In this document: piece by piece, positions 1 to 12,340 of the stretch
How the letters are laid out: each line of letters opens with the position of its first letter
Position numbering within the stretch: the stretch's first letter is position 1
NCBI GenBank assembly: GCA_015657535.1
Contig: JADHZB010000469.1
Span: 1 to 56,849, forward strand
Direction: 5' to 3'
Origin: Nephromyces sp. MM_2019
Taxonomy: Eukaryota > Apicomplexa > Aconoidasida > Nephromycida
Length of the DNA stretch: 56,849 nucleotides
The notes under the pieces: generated by a model
Told to the model about the DNA's origin: nothing
The model's input: only the letters and a program-made list of their open reading frames with translations
The model's database searches: none
Program-made: the position numbers and the translations under genes

Positions 1-976
1 ACTCAGACCTACTCAGTTCCCTGCACTTCGTATCATTCATGCGCAGTTAAACCACGAAAAATTCGTAATATCATGAAGCGTAATTACCTAATGCTTCCTG
101 TTCAAATACCACTTAAACAATATTCTCGATTTACACAAAGATGAAGCGCCATTCCTTGTTACTTCTCTTGATCCAAGATCCTCAAATAACTCACTTAGTA
201 TAAATGACTTTACCTAACTTACTTAGGCAAACATTTGAGATATTTAAGTAGCATCAATATAAACGCTCACCATACCTGTCACAATAAATAGTAAAGCACC
301 TATGCACGGCTTGTATTTAAACTGCAGCACGCTCCCATTGAAAATATAACTCGCTCACATTTTCTACTTCACTTCACGGTGTTGCACATAAGCAAGTAAG
401 CAATAGAGTTGATTGTTTTCTCATGCCTTCCTACTCATTGCCGACAAATTTCACATGCTAATAGCAATTGAGCGCATAATTTCATAAACTGAATACTTCA
501 ATACTCTCATGAAACATGAAAAAGTGGTGGAAATCCCGGACATGACCTGTTATAATATCAATGAAGTTGGTAGGTCTCATAGAGTAGGGACTTTCGCGTA
601 TCACGATACACTGAAATTATGGCATGCTACCGAAACACAGCGGGAGTGGCAAGTGTTATTTGGAAAAAGCTTGCTTGCAATAACCGCATCGTGTGATCTA
701 CATTCGAGCTTTGGTTGAGTAAGGGCGCTAGGATCGAGTGAAGTACACTCGCCCCTAATGACAGATGTGCAAGCAAGATCATGACGCGCTAGCGCTGCCA
801 CGTTTTTCGCTGCTGCGGCTACGCGTACAGCCGTGATGAGCAATATCAGCTGAAGCAGCGGAAGAATTGCAATGGATTCCTAGTATCGACTAGCAAGATA
901 GCAGGCAAAAACGAAGAGCTTAAGGGAGGCGGTAATGCCAATATAAACGATTTTCACGCCACTAGCAAAACGGAGC
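1..976. other. gene-free AT-rich stretch
   Basis: I see no convincing coding exon, RNA gene or repeat here. The two overlapping short open frames around 509-843 lie on opposite strands, have no family signature and are of a length expected by chance in DNA of this composition. Confidence 0.5.
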
Positions 977-1058
977 CGACAACGGCAGGGTTCGAACCTG
1001 CGCGGGTAGAACCCAATGGCTTAGCAGGCCACCCCCATAACCACTCGGGCACGTTGCC
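977..1058 (-). tRNA. tRNA-Ser(GCU): tRNA-Ser(GCU)
   Basis: Read on the minus strand this 82-nt segment folds as a type II tRNA. The acceptor arms GGCAACG and CGTTGTC pair with one G-U, followed by discriminator G. The anticodon stem GTGGC/GCCAT encloses the loop CTGCTAA, so the anticodon is GCU and the amino acid serine. A long variable arm (TGGGT..ACCC), typical of tRNA-Ser, precedes a perfect T arm GCAGG-TTCGAAC-CCTGC. There is no intron. A TTTT run on the minus strand just downstream (plus-strand aaaa at 967-970) fits an RNA polymerase III terminator. The internal A and B boxes are intact, so the gene is probably functional. Confidence 0.95.
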
Positions 1059-4000
1059 TTAGTAAGACGCGGTGACTCCTATTGCTACAATCATCGATAT
1101 AAATCCTGTCACCCTGTTTACTTTATTGAATGAGCATGCGATATCCCGCTACTTTCACACATGCACGCATGATCAATCGTGATGAAACTCATTCCTATGC
1201 TTTTTACCGTAATGGGGCAGAATCCTGAATTTACATCAGTGGTATATCCTTCTACCTGTACATGCAGCGCATACGTTGTAAGGGCATTTCCAAGATGTGT
1301 AGCACGGACTCTGCTGCTTAACAGGAAGAGAATGCTAAATTGCGAATGAGTTTCGATTTCATGCTTCAGCAGGTGTAATTTCGAGCGCGCTTGGGTAGCA
1401 TCTTATGAATGAAACATTCTGGTGGCCTGAGCAGGTCATGTTTCCGTGGTTACAAACAGTAACATGTGCGCAAAGCGTTAAATCACGAATTTTTACCTCG
1501 CAGGTACACAGCTTATAGTGCCACAGTTCGTGTTGCTATAGACATCGGGGGTATAAGCAAGGTGTACATGCTGCACTAATTTAGGAGTTAAGTGCAATGA
1601 GAGCTTATGCTTAACCTCATACCGAAAGCCAGCATGCAGCGAGCTTCACTAATGTTCTTGTCCATATTTTTTTGTGTAGTGGAATGAAATGTGATGAAAC
1701 ACCCTGCATTCCTTACAAAGCCATGCATCTATAAGAAAGGCTGCTGCGGTCAATGGCAAAGACTGATAGTTGCTTAAGGGAAATATCCTGCGTTTTATGC
1801 TGATTATCAACTTTCTCTCTTGCTAGAACATCTAGAATTTCCATATAGTTAGATTGATAAGCGGCAGTTTTGAAGTAAAGAATGCTAATTTCAACATGGA
1901 TAAAACTGAACTTTGTTGCTTAAGAAGGGTGCCAAACTTTTTGTGCTACCCAGCAGGAGGGGGAAGTAAAATGTAAGTAATTGTGAGGTGAGTAGTAACC
2001 GCAAAACAGTACAAAGACTAGTCTATCTTGAAAATATTTACAGTACAAAGTGTTGCTCATTCATTATTACCACTTTTCTTTTACTGAGCTAGTTATACCT
2101 GTCCTTGCAATTTACCTGTATAAATCGCGAGGTAACTCACTTTAATAGCAATCTAAAGCAACCCATCAATTCCGCTGGATCTTCGAATGGTATGGGGCTC
2201 ATGCATGCTTTATGAAAAGGTTCATTAATGAACGAGTACATTCTGGTCAAGCTAGAGTGACTTTTAATGGATACAACCACCTGAGCTAATGAATGGTTTT
2301 GCTGAGTAATTGGCTATGCAAAGCTCTAAAAGTATCCCATCTAATCCAACGTCAGGGCTTTCTAAGGCGTTGCATACTATTGCAAGTCCCCATTGTCTGA
2401 AGAGCGTGTATTATGAGAATTTTCAACTTCAAAAATATTGCCTAGCTTGTTAACACATCATACTGCCTATTAAGATTTGCGTTGTATCCTAACTTATAAG
2501 CTTCAGGAATGCATGACAAAACACACACACGTCATTCGGACTAATATATTAGGAAATGAAATATCGATATAATAGCATTTTTGTATGGCATTTCTATCAT
2601 TTCTATTTTTTCTTAATCGGTTCGTTTTTTAAATTATCATCCTCCGCCACTAATCTTAAACTTACGGAAGCTTTGTAATACCGTAGATGTCCAACAAATA
2701 GCTCTTACCTCTCCTCTTAGCTGAATTTGTATGATGCCATGACCTCTGAAACTTACTCGGTTTTCATAATGATCTAAATCTATGTGCAAACTATTTGAAA
2801 TACACAAGCCTTAAAGGCCGTTATCGATATTTGCGCATGTTCATTTTTGGGACGTATCCTTCTGTGCTCGAATATTCACAGCCTACACTTTATTACGACT
2901 AGTCTTGAATAGGTAAGTTTCTCAGAAGTTGGCAGAGCTGTGCACGTCTCGAAAGTAATTGGCGTTTAGCGCCTTTTCAGTAATCTATGGGAATCAAGTA
3001 TTACCCTGGCATTTTGTGGCACCCTTCAAGTGATTACGAACAAACTAGTATTCATCACCTCCGATGAAGCCTAGCACCTAAGAAGGTAAGGCCATACTCA
3101 TTCCAAAAGGTGCTTGTGGCCACAGATGCTGGTGTTTTCGAGTACCGCGTTCAACTATAAGCTTAGCCATTAGTAGGTGAGAAATTCAGGGATAAAGGCT
3201 ACCTTTAGAGAAAAATAACGGAGAGGTGATGCAGCAATTCTTTGCATGTTTTATGGTTAACTTGGGGTGGGATGTGTCATACTCTACGCATGTTTACCGG
3301 GATGGTGAGAAATTGATAACGCAGCTGGCTCTAATAAGATTATTTCTTACAAACTGCGCTGAAATGTTTTATTTTTCCCGATATACGTCCCTCTAGTCAT
3401 TGGCATGGGTGTGAGGCACGTTGCTATGCTAATACTGAACAGAGTAAAAAGCATTCTGTTGCTATTCATGACGTGGCTACGTTTTACACCTATGGCCAGG
3501 CTTGCCAAGTTCGCTTGATGGACATGTGGATACTTTTAGGTTTTATCAAAAGGAAAATTAGCGTATTCGATAAACTAAACTGTGATGGTATTCGTGAAAC
3601 CCACGAATTGACGTACGTAGTCTCGCGCAATATGCACTTGCATCTGACGCTAGACTTGTTATAAGCATATCAAACTTGTCTATAGCTATTCGAGAAGGAC
3701 ACTGCTTGGTTGGTAGACAGGGATCAGCAGCCCTCGCCTTTTGTCAATTGTATAGCTATGTTGCTGGCGATTTCATGCATCAATACAAGCTCAAATGATG
3801 TGCTGCTTCACAAGTTTCGAACAGGACGCCCATAACTCGGTGCACTTTACGTAGCTTTGTAGCTTTACATCAGGGCACCTGTGATGCCCGTTGAGTATGT
3901 ATGTGTTTCATGGAAAAGAGGGGCAGCTGCATAATGCAAGTATAGTATTTTCCTAATAACGGTGTTATCCGGCTGCCAGAAGGTAAGGCATGTGGAATCT

Positions 4001-6650
4001 CTGCCATCATGCACCGCTGCGCGCAGGGAAAAGTAACGCGGATGCCTTATACAGCAGCGAAAAAATACGCACTGCGTAGCAAAATTGATGTTAGACAACT
4101 TCTGGGGAACTGTTATCACGCTAATGGTGTTTAGATTGCACTCCTACATGCATATCCATTTCGAGTAATATTTTGTTTTCAATATCCCATGGAATAAAAA
4201 ATAGCCTGAAACTCTCCGTAGCCTTTTTTCCTTGGAACAGTTTTTGTACAGTGCTTCCATCGCTGCAGCTCTCTGAGAATGGGCCTTTTTGAACAGCAGG
4301 TTCACCTGCTATCTAGATCCCTCATTTTTGTTTCACGATGAACTACTTTCAGAAACGTCAGGTACGATAATCTCAAATTAACTTATAAATCCATGTACCT
4401 TATCGAAGAGGTACTCTCATGTTTACGGTGTAAAGACGCATTTAAAATTTGGGAAGAGACTAGTAAGCTGCAGGATTGACGGCACACTTTACAGGTCGAT
4501 CAGAATAAATGTTATTCATTTCATTAGAGAGAGCTGCATAATGGCGACGGACCTTGGCCTATATTTTTTAAACTAGAAACCTAGGTACCAACCAAGAGGA
4601 GAATGAGATGAATTTGCTTTTATTGTTTCATTGCAGCGGTGGTACTAACAAACCCTGCGTTTGCCAGCAGTCTCTAAGGTTAACTGCCTATCAAGTTGCT
4701 TGCTGAAAATTTGCAATCCTATATACCCCGCGGAATATGAAAATTTTTTGGTGAATGACCCCAAGCCTCAAATATCCATGGATACGCACAGCTTCTAATA
4801 CTTGTAGCAATGAGTTATTGAAGCTGGAAGATGGCTAATCCTACATGCTCAGTGTGAGAGGCAGCGCCTACTCATGCAGGCAACTCATTGCGAAGTCGGC
4901 TCTTGAAAAGGCAAATTATATGAAAAGACCAGCCTCAAGCTAGTCAAACTTGTTTACAAAAAAGTTATCACATTTATAACTATGATTTGATGAATACCCC
5001 CATTTATATCTGCTTTAAAATAGGTTGTATAGATTAATTGGCCGTTCAACGCATATAAACCCGCCTCATGGGCCGCATATCTCACATAGAATAGGTAGCA
5101 CTGCCTGGAAACCATGGTTTTAAACTAATGTTGGACATATCTTTTCTGAGACAAGAAACACGAAAACATGCACTTAGTATCAAGTAGGTACCAGATGATA
5201 AACAGGCTATGTTTTTGCTATTGGATAATGCTGTTTCACTAACTGCTATTTACAAAATGAGATATCAGCATTTATGATTTTTGCAAAATCCCCTGAAATT
5301 TGTACTACTCCATGCACCTTTGCTGCATGAGTGAGGCTCTGTGGTTCCAGCCTGCAGGAATATGCATAGTCACTGAAGTTGTTACCGCAGTCATTTTATT
5401 CAATTTTTAGATTTCAACAAGTAGTTCATGTCTTTGAGAGCCATCCAGCCAAGCATCTCAAGTTCAAATGGCGAGCTCATCTTTGATCAAAAATTTTTTT
5501 ACCGGTGTACCAACATAACTATGCCAAAATCCCATCATATCACATATGAGTGCAGTGCCATAGAGTTTCGGTCAGCCGTGACTTGCTACTTCGCACCTAA
5601 GTTATGCAAATTCTATATTTCCATACTTCCGACCCACACTTAAAATATGCAAGTGTTGTGCTAAGGCTTCATATTGCGCTGCCTACCTTTTACCTTTCCC
5701 GTTGAGTCAAGGAAATTTTTTTTCCGAACCAATAATCAGCAAGCCCTTTTCACATTTTAACTATAAGTAATTTTCGAGTATCAAGGCACTTTTAAGCGGG
5801 TTCCTCAAATGGCCAGTATACAGGTTGTTCACTCACTTCGATAATCGACTGCAAAATATGCTGCCTTTCACTGCTGATGGAATCATTGGTGGAGTATTTT
5901 CCTCTTTAGGTTGCTTCGCTTATGCTGCACGCAGCCACATGGTTTAAAGTTTGATTTGAGGTACTGCAGTCTGAGCTAACAATCGAAATGCACATATCCT
6001 TACGCTAAGAAGCAAAATTATGCCGGTATAAGTTCTTGATGCATTTTACTTTAAATACCCCAATGGTCACACATAAGAATTAACAATATCTAGTCTCCAA
6101 GATAGGGACGTAATTTATAGAACGACGGAGTAGACCCTAAATTCTTTGGCTACATAGAATACCTTCAGAAAATTTGTGTATAATCAAGTAAGGAAGGAAA
6201 AAATTGTTAATTACGTCGAAGAATTTATCGCAGCAGACCGTGCAGACCAACGTTATCCAATTTACCAGAGAAAAATATCGAATTTTCAGCAACGAATCCT
6301 TGCATGTAGCTTACTTCAAAATATGAGGAAGCAAAATATGGGGGTACTATCATACGAAAATACGAATTTCTTAGATAATCAATTATGATGAAGTTACGAA
6401 ACTCATGCAAACGTGGATATCTTTATTAGATACAAATTTTATTTTGGCTTTTCGAGTCTGATTTAGTTATTAGAATATGAACCCAGCAGCGCTTAGCCTA
6501 GCTTTTCACATGGCGTTACAACATAAAGCCCCCGTCAATCAAAGGAAGTTATGCATTAAGGTAATTTGATCAGGAGGAACCAATATGTGCTTACCACTTT
6601 CACTTTAAACCTGCATTGGCTCTCTCGCTGTGAGACAACTTTATCATGAT
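1059..6650. other. long intergenic stretch without recognisable genes
   Basis: About 5.6 kb of AT-rich DNA with only short open frames (for example 3473-3664, 3865-4119, 5428-5643). None shows a domain, a low-complexity protein signature or paired splice sites that would make it convincing. A brief run of CA repeats occurs near 2521-2530. I see no tRNA or mobile-element signature. Confidence 0.45.
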
Positions 6651-6812
6651 ACCTAGATAGCTTGCCGCTTCTGATAATTCTACCTAGATAACTTGCCGCT
6701 TCTGATAATTCTACATAGATAGCTTGCCACTTCTGATAATTCTACCTAGATAACTTGCCGCTTCTGATAATTCTACCTAGATAGCTTGCCGCTTCTGATA
6801 ATTCTACCTAGG
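6651..6812. repeat. five-copy 31-bp tandem repeat
   Basis: Five head-to-tail copies of a 31-bp unit begin at 6651, 6682, 6713, 6744 and 6775, followed by a partial copy (acctagg). Units read ACCTAGATARCTTGCC then GCTTCTGATAATTCT. Copies 1, 3 and 5 have 'atagc' and copies 2 and 4 have 'ataac', which suggests the array grew as a 62-bp dimer. Copy 3 carries two private changes (acatag, gccact). It is not in a recognisable gene. Confidence 0.95.
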
Positions 6813-9009
6813 TTCCCGATGAGCATGAGGTGGTCTACTGTCATTACCGTGCGCACAAATAAGGAACATCATTTGCATGGGCGCACCCTCACTGTTTTCC
6901 TCGCGGCGTCTCACTTCTCGGCTCCATTCCCTCGGTCAGCCGACCGCTCGCCTGGGAAGCTGCTCCCGCGACAGGTACAGGTTGGTCTCAGCTATAATGC
7001 ATAGATATGATCCACGCGTGCGCAGAAGTACAGGCAAATTATGGCGTGAAAAGAACTATTTAAATCATGTCTTTTGAATTTGTTCACTATCCACGATGGT
7101 TCATTGCTCTTCCCTGCTGCTTAGGCCCGAAACGTTGCTTTAAAGGACTGTGGGTTGGAACTACGAAAGGTGAAAAGTGGGACCGTGTAGGGAAGAAATT
7201 AAGATTAATTTGGGCATTGCTACCCTAAAGCAGGCCTAATTTTCCATAGTTTTCCGTATATAAATTGGGTTATGGTCAAGCTTGCAGCACATATTTCTTT
7301 TTTTTCATGGACTAAATTTGGGTATTTACTGAAGTAGCCAGAAAAAAATGAATATTTCAACTTTTTTGTAGAGACTTGGACGCAGTTGGTCCAAAATTTT
7401 TGAGCAGTCTTTTAATCCTTTTCCCAGCGCCAGCTTTTCTTATGGCAACTTCGTTCTAGACTTAGTAGCAATTGCCAAAGATTCATTATATTAATTTTAT
7501 ATATTCATGCTTGTTTTTCACATGGTTTGCTATTATTTTGTGCTGAGTAGACCTTGTTGCACGGGGTTTTTTATCAAAAAATAGGGTTAATTATGTGCAG
7601 TAAATATTGTTCAAATACTATCGTGTTTTTTACGCCGTCATTCATGCATTGCGACTTTTATGGTGGTAGCGTCTATAAATGGCTTATACACAAAGCAAAA
7701 TGGTATAACTTCATCCCCTGCTATTTGGCGGAGACCCGTGCGCAGGAGTAATGGTTTATTACGAGGAATTTTAGGGGTTGTTTTTCTAACGCAAAATTAT
7801 GCGTATGATTTTGCTAGGAATATATTGTGCTTCTGGATGAACAGCTGTTTAGCACAGGTTTTATATTATCGACATACATTTAGCTTACTTGTACTGCACA
7901 TTATACCCAGTCTGTGAGGTAAGCCACAGTTCTCACTACGCCTCATTGCTGCCCTGTTTTACTTCAAATAAAAAATATGGTTAGTTCTTAGGATGATGAA
8001 GTGATGCTGAATTGACTAGGGTTACTATTGGTCCATAACCCCATAAAGCGGGATATAATTAATTGTAGCGTAGCAGCAAGGTATACGTCATTAGTCCGTA
8101 ACAAAATATATACAGGACTTGTGATGCAACGTATAGTATTGAAGCTTAGCACTGATGGCAGTTGTGCATATTTTTTTCCAAGTTGGAATATCTTTACCTA
8201 GGCTACGCTTCAAATGCTGAATATCGGTAATTTAGTAGGGTGTCCTTAATTATTAAAACTTCTCAGTGCAACGTGATATAACGACTACCTTTTTTCGAGG
8301 TTACAGAAAAATTTTGATGGATATATTATTAGTAAGTAAGATGGGATGAAATTTTGCGTATTCTGAAAATCTTTATCCCAGCTGCCTCCCTCTTGAAACA
8401 AGTTTGGTGCTGCTTGATGGTATGCGTGTCTCAATATGCTCCCTTCATATTTTTTCTTTTTTTAGGCTATTTTTTTTGTTCACTAGCAATCGCTTTAATT
8501 TCTTTTCACTAATCTCGTGGTGTGAACAAAAGAAATCCTGAAACATTGTACTAATCAGTTTAACGTACTTCCTGGTAAACTCGTTTTTTTTCATAACTTG
8601 CTCAAGTTAATGGTGGAGCGCATTTTTTTTCTGCGAATTGTACTTGTTTTTGCTGCTATTGCAGAAGTGTTTGAAATGTCTTATTTTTCGCAGATTAATG
8701 GACATATTCCTCTTCAATATTTGAAGGATCCTTCCATTTTTCGCTTGAAAGGAGTTACTATCTTCTTGCATGAGACCTCGCATGTTCTCGCCTACATTTT
8801 GAGTGTTTTCCCTCATATCTTCACTACGTGAAGAATTTCTTCGTTGGTTGTAACGCTAAAAAGGTATAAGCGCTTGCTGGCAAATTTGGGCTGAATTACA
8901 ATCAAACGCTAAGGGAAGATAGTGAGTCTATATTAGGAGCATTAAGTGATACTTATAGTGGCCCCAAACATGCCGACTGAGTCTGTCTGAAAACCATTGG
9001 AGCCCAATC
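6813..9009. other. intergenic stretch upstream of the PqiA-like gene
   Basis: No convincing gene seen. The open frames at 7554-7917 and 8598-8831 are rich in F, L, Y and C, as expected from T-rich noncoding DNA, and have no recognisable motif. The last few hundred bases should hold the promoter and 5' UTR of the gene starting at 9010, but no specific element can be named. Confidence 0.4.
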
Positions 9010-12000
9010 ATGCATGTGAAACCAATGTGTGCTGGGGGGGATACTTCATTTAGCGGTTTTAACACTGAGCGAGAGGCCAACAGCAAAAATGGGTGGAAGC
9101 ATGCGACTTCGACCTTTTTTGTGGATTTCTCGTTTGTGACAGGACACGAGAAGACTATTCTGGAAGAGACAAAATTTGATGGATTTGCTATCTCCGAAAA
9201 GGAGAAAAAGGAATTGCGTCTATTGAATTTTTACAAATTTCTCATTATATTTTTATTTCTGGCTTCCTACGTGATGTACATCGTTGGGATTCTAAATCCG
9301 CTATTCGCAATAAAAGGTGGGTGGGGTATTGCAATAGATGTGTATATTCTTGCTTGATGTAAAAGTTTGCACTTTTAAGGTGTTTTTCTGTTATTTTTCG
9401 TTGGCTTAGTGGCTTTTCTAGCATTGTTACCAGCTACATTTTAAAGCTATCTTGATGTCTTAGCATCTTTTTTTTTCAGATACAATTACTGACGGACTGA
9501 TAGTTAATGAGCCACCCCTTACAGCAGCGGATAGCATCAAGTTACTGCGAGCCACCAATAGTTGGGTTGCTATAATCCTGCTTTGTATATATAGTTACGT
9601 ACTCCCTATAATTAAATTTTTAGCAGGTTTTTATACTTTTATTTTTCACGAGATAATACAAAGAAAAAAAAATAGTATTATTCAGTACCTTAGAGATTAC
9701 CAGGTGAAGGAGGAACTTCGAAGAGAAATTACTGCTTTTGCCGAGAGATTGAACTCGACAGGAGTTGAAGCTGCATTTTTTAGTACCAAGTCCAGTGGGA
9801 TAGCTGAAGAAAGATGGATACAGACTCTCAATGTGTTGGGTGATAATCTTACCTTCGTTGTAAGATATTACTCAAAGTATCAATTAGTAGATGCTTTCAT
9901 GATTGTGTACCTGTCAGCTCTGCTTTCTAGTGAAATGTTTGTAACGGAAATTAGGTTGGGGGGCTTTCTCTTTTGGGGCTACTGCCTGATGTCCCTCCTT
10001 GCTACCCAATTACTGCATTATTCCCTTAAATTAATTGAAGAACGACAGCGTAGTATCATCTTTAGGCTAGTGCAACATATCAAGCACCTTCAGGTCCCAG
10101 CAGAGGCTGAATCTAGCGATGTGTATCTTGATGAATTTTTTGGCGATTCAAGTCATGAAGGGCACAACAAATTTGAAAGTCCTTCATTGAGAGAGGGCAA
10201 AACTGAGCAGCTTAAATATGAGCACATAGCTAAGGAGGCAACGTGGCAGCATAAAATTTGGTATGAGGATGACATTATTTTGAAAGAAGCCCTTGTTGCA
10301 GGAAGAGTCCACTCATTAATGGTGGAATACTACAATCACAAAAATTTTTCAATTATGCTTTGGTGGTTTAACGTGATATTCTCCGGGTTCTTCTTCTTGT
10401 TCGGAGGGATATCATTAGTTTTTTCACCGGCAATACGACTTTATTATGCGTTTGCAGCCGCTTCTGCAGAGTTGGTTGTTTTTCAGGCTATTGAAAGTCC
10501 TCTAAAAATATGGAACGACCTTTTGGGTGGCCCATACGTTATAAATGGTTTTATCACCACCGTTTTCTTTGGTTTTATTTTCCCGGCTATTCAGGGATTG
10601 CTAATATCAGCAATCATGGTCTTTGCATACATGACATTCGTCGCGGAAAGGGATAATTTTTCCAGTAAACGGCTCCAGAAGGGTCATACAGCTAGCTGTG
10701 GTGCTGGTAAAACTTTGCTGTGGATGCTTTGGTGCAAACGCTTTGACAATTACATTTTTCAGTTACAGAAGAATGTGAAAATACTTATTCGCACAAATTT
10801 GCGTATTTCAAGTGACAGAGACACGGATAGTGAAATATCCGTGAAACAGGTAAGATTGGAGCCTTTTATGTACACGCTTCCACCTACTTCTTGCATGGGT
10901 CAATTCGGAAGAGCAAATGCCCCCCCAAACGTTGATAACTTTGTTGCTGTTCCTAAAAGTATGAATATTTGTCCCCGAGGAAAGGCGTGTATTTCTCCCC
11001 ATAACAGCGGTTACCAATATTTTGATGACATAGAATTCAAGCCGGATGGAGCTATACAAGAAGAAACAAATGGTGGACGACTAAAAGATGTACTTGAGGA
11101 TGCTGGAATTGCAAAGGAAATTATCAATATCCTGCAAAAGTCTTTAGTTGAGTTTGAGAGTCACAGCTTTATGAATTTTCTTGTCAGCCGTTACATCGCT
11201 CCTAGCACACATTTACGGAATTGCCTAACTTTCATTGATTACTTCACGAATTGGTGCATGGGTGATGTGAATTTTTTTATGTATCTGATGAGTTTTTACT
11301 TCCTGGGCTCCATCAATATGCTTTACACTGCAATAGATGCTGGACCGAATGGTAACAGCATCAGCGGCTTCACGTTGTCGTTAGTGTACGGCTTTTTTGC
11401 CATTGAGTTAACGTATGGCTGCAATGTCCTGCTGCATACCCTCCGTAGCTATGACAAATTGTTCTTGAGGAAGAGTTTTACTGTAGTTTTAAGTCCAATT
11501 CAACGTTCAATCCTATTGAGGGTTGCACCAGAGGAACCATTCTTTGAAGCAAGTGGTGGTAAGCAAAGCTTTAAACATCAGACCATGCAAAAAAGGGGTA
11601 CAAAAAAGATTTTAACTAATACTCATCATGGTTTATTTACCAAAAAAGCTTATAGAACCCAACACTCACCGTCTGGTCAGGCTTATCAAGAAGGAACAAG
11701 TGTTATTATAGACCAGACTACTTCTTACTTATATAGGCAAGAAGTAGATTCTCCAATAGCAATGTCAGCTTATGATAAGGAAGATAGCATTATCCATAAA
11801 AGGTCGTCTTCAGAACATGTGATTAATCACAATGATAATGCTGTTATTGATAATGGCACCTCAAAGCAGGACTTTGTTGTGGTGCCCAAATGCGGAATTC
11901 CCAGCGAATTTACGAACTCTTCTGGGCCAACGTACTATAGTGGTTCTAGGAATTCATCTGATTCATTGGTGGCTCTCCCATACAACCAGAATTTTAAAGG

Positions 12001-12340
12001 CAGTGAAATAATGATGGGAGAGCCTGGTGAGACCGACCTCTGTGAAGAAAGGAGCTCTGAGCTCGGCAAGATAGACTTTGAAGAGAATGACAGTGATACG
12101 GAAATCGAATGTTTTGGTAATCACAAAGTATTCATCAACACTCGGGACCATGCCTCTGCACCTCCATGTAGCGATGATGGGCCCGAAGCACCAGGCGAAA
12201 CAGTCAATAAGGGAAATTTACCTTCGAATGTGCTGGATATTGATGAGACACAGCAAGCGATCAATGATTTCAAGGAGGAAATCGACAGTTATGTTGGGAT
12301 TGTCAATGATGAGTCCGGTGAGTGTAGAATAGAAGATTAA
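9010..12340 (+). CDS. PqiA-like eight-span membrane protein, two exons
   Basis: Exon 1 is 9010-9316 and exon 2 is 9480-12340. The 163-nt intron has donor AG|GTGGGT and acceptor TTTTTTTTCAG, and the phases match (phase 1), giving 1,055 residues. Eight hydrophobic spans fall in two groups of four: about residues 73-98, 129-158, 238-256 and 263-283, then 393-416, 458-489, 698-720 and 733-755. Each group shows the pattern I associate with the bacterial paraquat-inducible protein A family: a span with P-x-x-K/Q (SYVLPIIK in the first, GFIFPAIQ in the second), then a span introduced by a polar/aromatic stretch ending in an aspartate (YSKYQLVDAF; FTNWCMGDVNF). Bacterial PqiA also has two such halves. 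Large hydrophilic loops lie between spans 6 and 7, and about 300 polar residues follow span 8. Bacterial PqiA works with MCE proteins in envelope lipid transport; a function here is unknown. Cysteine zinc motifs of bacterial PqiA are not evident. The coding call is very sure, the family moderately so. Confidence 0.7.

Noticed and set aside
6651..6812. CRISPR array
   Set aside because: The repeats are directly adjacent with no variable spacers, and the DNA is eukaryotic; this is a simple tandem repeat.
10690..10740. CGAGKT resembling a P-loop in the PqiA-like protein
   Set aside because: It is a short match in a hydrophilic loop between membrane spans with no Walker B or other nucleotide-binding motif; chance is the simplest explanation.
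9010..12340. Autophagy protein Atg9
   Set aside because: Considered because of the multi-span layout and a large cytosolic tail, but the conserved Atg9 core motifs are not present, and the internal two-fold repeat with P-x-x-K/Q fits PqiA better.
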